Source: Bacteroides mediterraneensis (lineage in GTDB: Bacteria; Bacteroidota; Bacteroidia; Bacteroidales; Bacteroidaceae). Taken from it: 64,000 nt of DNA. How positions within the stretch are numbered: the stretch's first letter is position 1; every line of letters begins with the position of its first letter. Both the position numbers and the translations under genes were made by a program. The stretch spans positions 31,645 through 95,644 of the forward strand of contig NZ_JACJKA010000014.1 in the NCBI RefSeq assembly GCF_016900355.1. The letters run 5' to 3'. This document shows, in pieces, positions 61,566 through 64,000 of this stretch. Under the pieces are notes generated by a model that saw nothing but the letters and a program-made list of their open reading frames with translations, was not told the DNA's origin and made no database searches.

Positions 61566-61605
61566 GAAATGAAGCACCTAAACGGTGCTTATTTCCGAAC
61601 CATTA
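61566..61605 (+). repeat. Cassette-boundary site 1 (attC-like hairpin plus RAACCATTA)
   Basis: Outer stem GAAAT/ATTTC (61566-61570, 61591-61595), bulged G at 61571, inner stem AAGCACC/GGTGCTT (61572-61578, 61584-61590), then C and GAACCATTA (61597-61605). The next gene starts 13 bases on, at 61618. Confidence 0.75.
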
Positions 61606-61617
61606 ACGATAATAATT

Positions 61618-62321
61618 ATGAATACAGAAGAACTCTATATTTGGAACTATGGAATTGATAAACTGCCTAAAGGATTATTGGAGTATGGTAGATCTGATGT
61701 CTGTGATACTTACAATGAAAGCAAAAGGCAGAAGTTCCAAAACCACGGGCAATGGATGTAGAAAAACAAGGATGGATGGAGAGAAAATTTACCTCCTGTC
61801 TTATACCTCGTATGTAACAAAAAACCGGGAATCCTGCAATTTGATTTTCTTGATAAATACAGTATAAAACTAAAAATCGTATCAGAAGAGTTTTTGTCTT
61901 TACTTCAAGAAAATGGGTTCGTTGATAAATATGATATTGCAACCGTCAAGGTAGTAAAGTAGTAAACAAGAAAAACGAAACTCTAACAGATAAAAAATAC
62001 TACGCTTTACGTATAAATCATTTTGACAATGATTCTTTTCATTTTGGAAAAGGCATAACATATCAAAGTGACTTTCAGAAAAAACTAGGTACTTGTTTTA
62101 CAGTATATCCTGATATGAGACTGAAAGCCTGTTCAATCAAACAGAATTTCTTCGTTTTAGATAGCATAGAATATGGAGATGGTATAATATTCCGAGAGAG
62201 AGTTTTGGATAAGGTATTAAATCTGTATAAACCTGAAATTTACAAATTATCAGACTACTCTAAACTATGGATAGATGAAAAATTCTATCCATATGGAAAT
62301 GAATTTATGATTGTGAAATAA
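61618..62321 (+). pseudogene. Broken cassette gene (possible immunity-type protein)
   Basis: The frame opens at 61618 (MNTEELYIWNYGIDKLPKG), meets an in-frame TAG at 61759, and continues in the same frame (NKDGWRENLPPVLYLVC...FVDKYDIATVKVV) to a frame break at 61951-61966, where the octamer GTAGTAAA is present twice in tandem. Removing one copy restores a single frame to the TAA at 62321, ending in FYPYGNEFMIVK, for a parent protein of 231 residues with one TAG codon. The YALRINHFDND region and overall pattern recall Bacteroidetes immunity proteins of toxin systems, at low certainty. Confidence 0.8.
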
Positions 62322-62333
62322 AATCGTTAACAA

Positions 62334-62375
62334 GGTCGAGATAACAGCTAAATGCTGTTCCTCACCAAACCATTA
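62334..62375 (+). repeat. Cassette-boundary site 2 (attC-like hairpin plus RAACCATTA)
   Basis: Outer stem GGT(c)GAG/CTCACC (62334-62340, 62361-62366) with an extrahelical C at 62337, inner stem AACAGC/GCTGTT (62343-62348, 62354-62359), then AAACCATTA (62367-62375). Confidence 0.75.
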
Positions 62376-62416
62376 GTGATAACAGCATAATTTACAAATT
62401 CAAAATATATAGGTAT

Positions 62417-62611
62417 ATGATTGTATGTGCAATAACTATTATACTCATAGCGATTTTACTCTCGCTATTCTTGTTTAGGAAAAAAAAGTACAGTATCGGA
62501 AAGAAAATAATATTGATAGTATGCTTTTCGATAGGCATGTATATTTTGTTCAGTATCATTATGCTGCTATATTTCTTCTTAGGTGATTTCTCCGCAGAAG
62601 AATTATGGTAA
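62417..62611 (+). CDS. Small two-TM membrane protein (cassette gene)
   Basis: A 64-residue protein that is almost all membrane: TM1 VCAITIILIAILLSLFLF, a basic loop (RKKKYSIGKK), and TM2 ILIVCFSIGMYILFSIIMLLY, with a short acidic end (SAEELW). I do not recognise it. Its position between two boundary sites and its AT-rich composition mark it as a cassette. It could be an immunity protein against a membrane-acting toxin, but nothing direct shows this. Confidence 0.6.
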   Translation: MIVCAITIILIAILLSLFLFRKKKYSIGKKIILIVCFSIGMYILFSIIMLLYFFLGDFSAEELW

Positions 62612-62627
62612 AAATATCACTAACAAC

Positions 62628-62664
62628 GCAGGGTAACGGCAAGCCGTTCCCTGCTGAACCATTA
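62628..62664 (+). repeat. Cassette-boundary site 3 (attC-like hairpin plus RAACCATTA)
   Basis: Outer stem GCAGGG/CCCTGC (62628-62633, 62649-62654), bulged T at 62634, inner stem AACGGC/GCCGTT (62635-62640, 62643-62648), then T and GAACCATTA (62656-62664). Next ATG at 62683. Confidence 0.8.
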
Positions 62665-62682
62665 TCATCAATTTTCTCAAAA

Positions 62683-63375
62683 ATGAAAGTTATAAAGAAG
62701 AAAATATCAGTTTTAGGTGTTAAATACGATTCCCAATGGAGAAGTATTGATATAAATTTTGGCAGTGTCGTTTTTCATCTGTTCAAAGGTCAAATTATGA
62801 TAGATGAAACTCCATATTATGACGAACATTTAGTACCTATAAAGAATTTGACAATAAACGAAAAATTTTTCTCTTTTGATTCTTTTTATAAAAAACAAGA
62901 TACTCACTTTGAAGTGTATTATTCTTATTTTGACATTGCTATTCTTATTGCTAAGTATATTAAATATATAAATGAATATGGAGTAGTTTTCGATAATGAA
63001 TACGATAGTTTTGATTTTCTTGCAGAAAAAAAAGAACTACACATATCATTGAGAAATGAATCAACAGGTGAATATATCGTTATAGGTTATAATAAATATA
63101 GAAATTATTTCTCTTTGGTTTATCCTGAACCCGGAAAAGAATTTCTAATAGATAACTGTACATACGGAAACAACACAATTCATATCAAATGTAAAGGGCA
63201 TAATTTATGGGATGAAAATGACCTAATCACAGATTACATATACCAATGGAAAATAAATTTCGACTCCAAGCCTATAAATATACTTGATGTACTGTTGGAT
63301 TTCGGATTAGTAAAGAATATAAGTATATATAGTCAACAACATAGTGATAATAAGAATGATGATAACAATGCGTGA
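62683..63375 (+). CDS. Unknown cassette protein
   Basis: A 230-residue soluble protein started at MKVIKKKISVLGVKYDSQ (62683). A frame open from 62605 would run through boundary site 3 and is therefore not used. It is rich in Tyr, Phe, Asp and Asn, with alternating beta-like segments (HFEVYYSYFDIAILIAKYI, LHISLRNESTGEYIVIGYN) and no signal peptide or TM. I do not recognise a family. The stop codon lies inside boundary site 4. By position it may be an immunity or other defence protein. Confidence 0.7.
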   Translation: MKVIKKKISVLGVKYDSQWRSIDINFGSVVFHLFKGQIMIDETPYYDEHLVPIKNLTINEKFFSFDSFYKKQDTHFEVYYSYFDIAILIAKYIKYINEYGVVFDNEYDSFDFLAEKKELHISLRNESTGEYIVIGYNKYRNYFSLVYPEPGKEFLIDNCTYGNNTIHIKCKGHNLWDENDLITDYIYQWKINFDSKPINILDVLLDFGLVKNISIYSQQHSDNKNDDNNA

Positions 63376-63408
63376 TAACGCTTGACAGCGTTCCTCGCTA
63401 AACCATTA
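63370..63408 (+). repeat. Cassette-boundary site 4 (attC-like hairpin plus RAACCATTA)
   Basis: Outer stem GCG/CGC (63370-63372, 63396-63398), an internal loop, inner stem AACGCT/AGCGTT (63377-63382, 63387-63392), then T and AAACCATTA (63400-63408). The preceding gene ends within it (TGA at 63373-63375). Confidence 0.75.
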
Positions 63409-63437
63409 GCATTAATGTTCGACTTAAAAAAGTAAAT

Positions 63438-63881
63438 ATGAAGATAATAAATTGGACATTACTTTTTCTTGCAGCGTTTTTTTGTTGCTTTGATAGCGTG
63501 AAAGCAAATCCATTGCGGCAAGATACTATACGGGATGTACCCTATCAACTTTATCCGTTGGGGGTTGCCTGCCGTGACAATGATATGGCAACCATAAAAC
63601 GGTTGCTGGCTGGAAAAGATGAACCTATGGCAATGGGTAACGATTTTTATGAGTTTGACATATTCTATACGGCGATTTACTTTGATAAAGAGGATGTACT
63701 GAAATATGCCCTTACCAGGTATAAGGACATTAATAACAGATTATATAGTGACGAATACGGGCTGACGCTCCTGACATACGCTTGTAAATTGTCTAATGTG
63801 AAGTTAGCCCGTATATTGCTGGAGCATGGCATTGACGTAAACGGTTACCAAAGTCCATACGATACATATAAGGTAACGTGA
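63438..63881 (+). CDS. Exported ankyrin-repeat protein (cassette gene)
   Basis: A 147-residue protein with a signal peptide (WTLLFLAAFFCCFDSVKA) and two to three ankyrin-like repeats: YPLGVACRDNDMATIKRLLAG, FYTAIYFDKEDVLKYAL and LTLLTYACKLSNVKLARILLEHGIDVNG. Most such proteins are longer, so it may be truncated after SPYDTYKVT. Ankyrin proteins are common among interbacterial immunity proteins. It is the fourth gene of the array. Confidence 0.75.
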   Translation: MKIINWTLLFLAAFFCCFDSVKANPLRQDTIRDVPYQLYPLGVACRDNDMATIKRLLAGKDEPMAMGNDFYEFDIFYTAIYFDKEDVLKYALTRYKDINNRLYSDEYGLTLLTYACKLSNVKLARILLEHGIDVNGYQSPYDTYKVT

Positions 63882-64000
63882 GTTCGATATAAGGAATAAA
63901 ATTATTCGTTTGATAATTAGGAACATAGCGATAAAAGCATTAAATTTATAGTGTCAAGTTATAACATTTAAGCGATTACCACTATGTTCTCAGAGGATAA
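63882..64000. other. Window end: AT-rich, with an 8-bp inverted repeat
   Basis: GAACATAG at 63921-63928 and CTATGTTC at 63982-63989 form an inverted repeat across 53 bases. No RAACCATTA box is seen before the window ends. Confidence 0.4.

Noticed and set aside
61759..61761. Recoded TAG (amber read-through or unusual amino acid)
   Set aside because: The same gene also has a frameshifting duplication, so simple decay explains both; no decoding element is visible.
62605..62682. Upstream start for the unknown cassette protein
   Set aside because: It would translate through boundary site 3; the ATG at 62683 just after the site is more likely.
46384..64000. Complete conjugative transposon
   Set aside because: No relaxase, coupling protein or conjugation genes and no tetQ are present; only regulatory and recombination parts resemble CTnDOT.

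Overview
The window reads as a chromosome segment from a Bacteroidales bacterium, most likely Bacteroides/Phocaeicola. Three things point there: many start sites are preceded by the Bacteroidetes -7 box (TAnnTTTG) with a TTG/TTTG element 19-20 bases upstream; the gene set is typical of the group (fused FeoA-FeoB, a histone-H1-like basic peptide, TlpA lipoprotein, DUF4494, large tandem sensor kinase, ProS next to Aat/ClpA/ClpS); and the cargo regulators and integrases resemble those of CTnDOT-type conjugative transposons. No database search was possible, so family names rest on motif recognition.

Bases 1-46347 are core chromosome: a TetR regulator, a sugar-kinase-like phosphotransferase, a TPR protein, a POT peptide transporter and a TlpA-type thioredoxin lipoprotein; a signalling operon (very large tandem sensor kinase, response regulator, membrane protein); a histone-like peptide, tilS, feoAB and its Cys-rich partner; sbcDC with an S9 peptidase; an envelope and N-degron run (M48 protease, glycine-zipper lipoprotein, clpS, clpA, aat) converging on proS; a LolC/E-like permease with an aminotransferase; a fucose-isomerase-like protein, DUF4494, YggS and a dihydroorotate-dehydrogenase-like protein; an orphan HpaII-like protein; a four-gene iron-sulfur redox operon; a CoA-transferase with RNase Z; an ECF sigma factor locus; and a tRNA-Ser(UGA).

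Bases 46348-64000 are accessory DNA beginning at the 3' side of tRNA-Ser. They hold a truncated integrase, a structured non-coding zone with GC-rich repeats and a duplicated hairpin module, an RteA/RteB-like two-component pair at the 3' end of an apparent operon carrying nitroreductase, SMR efflux, MFS efflux and HAD genes with a divergent Crp/Fnr regulator, two excisionase-like HTH proteins, a RhuM-like protein, two tandem tyrosine integrases, a Xer-type integrase remnant, an IS91-family transposase, and an AT-rich array of small unrelated genes.

Two structures stand out. First, each of the four small genes after the IS91 transposase is preceded by an imperfect hairpin of variable sequence, usually with a bulge, followed by a conserved RAACCATTA box. 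This resembles integron attC-bounded cassettes and may be an immunity-gene array. Second, two distant convergent gene ends (16600-16725 and 37904-38029) each carry exactly six 16-bp palindromic units on a strict 22-bp period. The rteAB-like genes sit where an antibiotic gene would normally precede them in CTnDOT, which suggests an element whose control may be linked to a different cargo.
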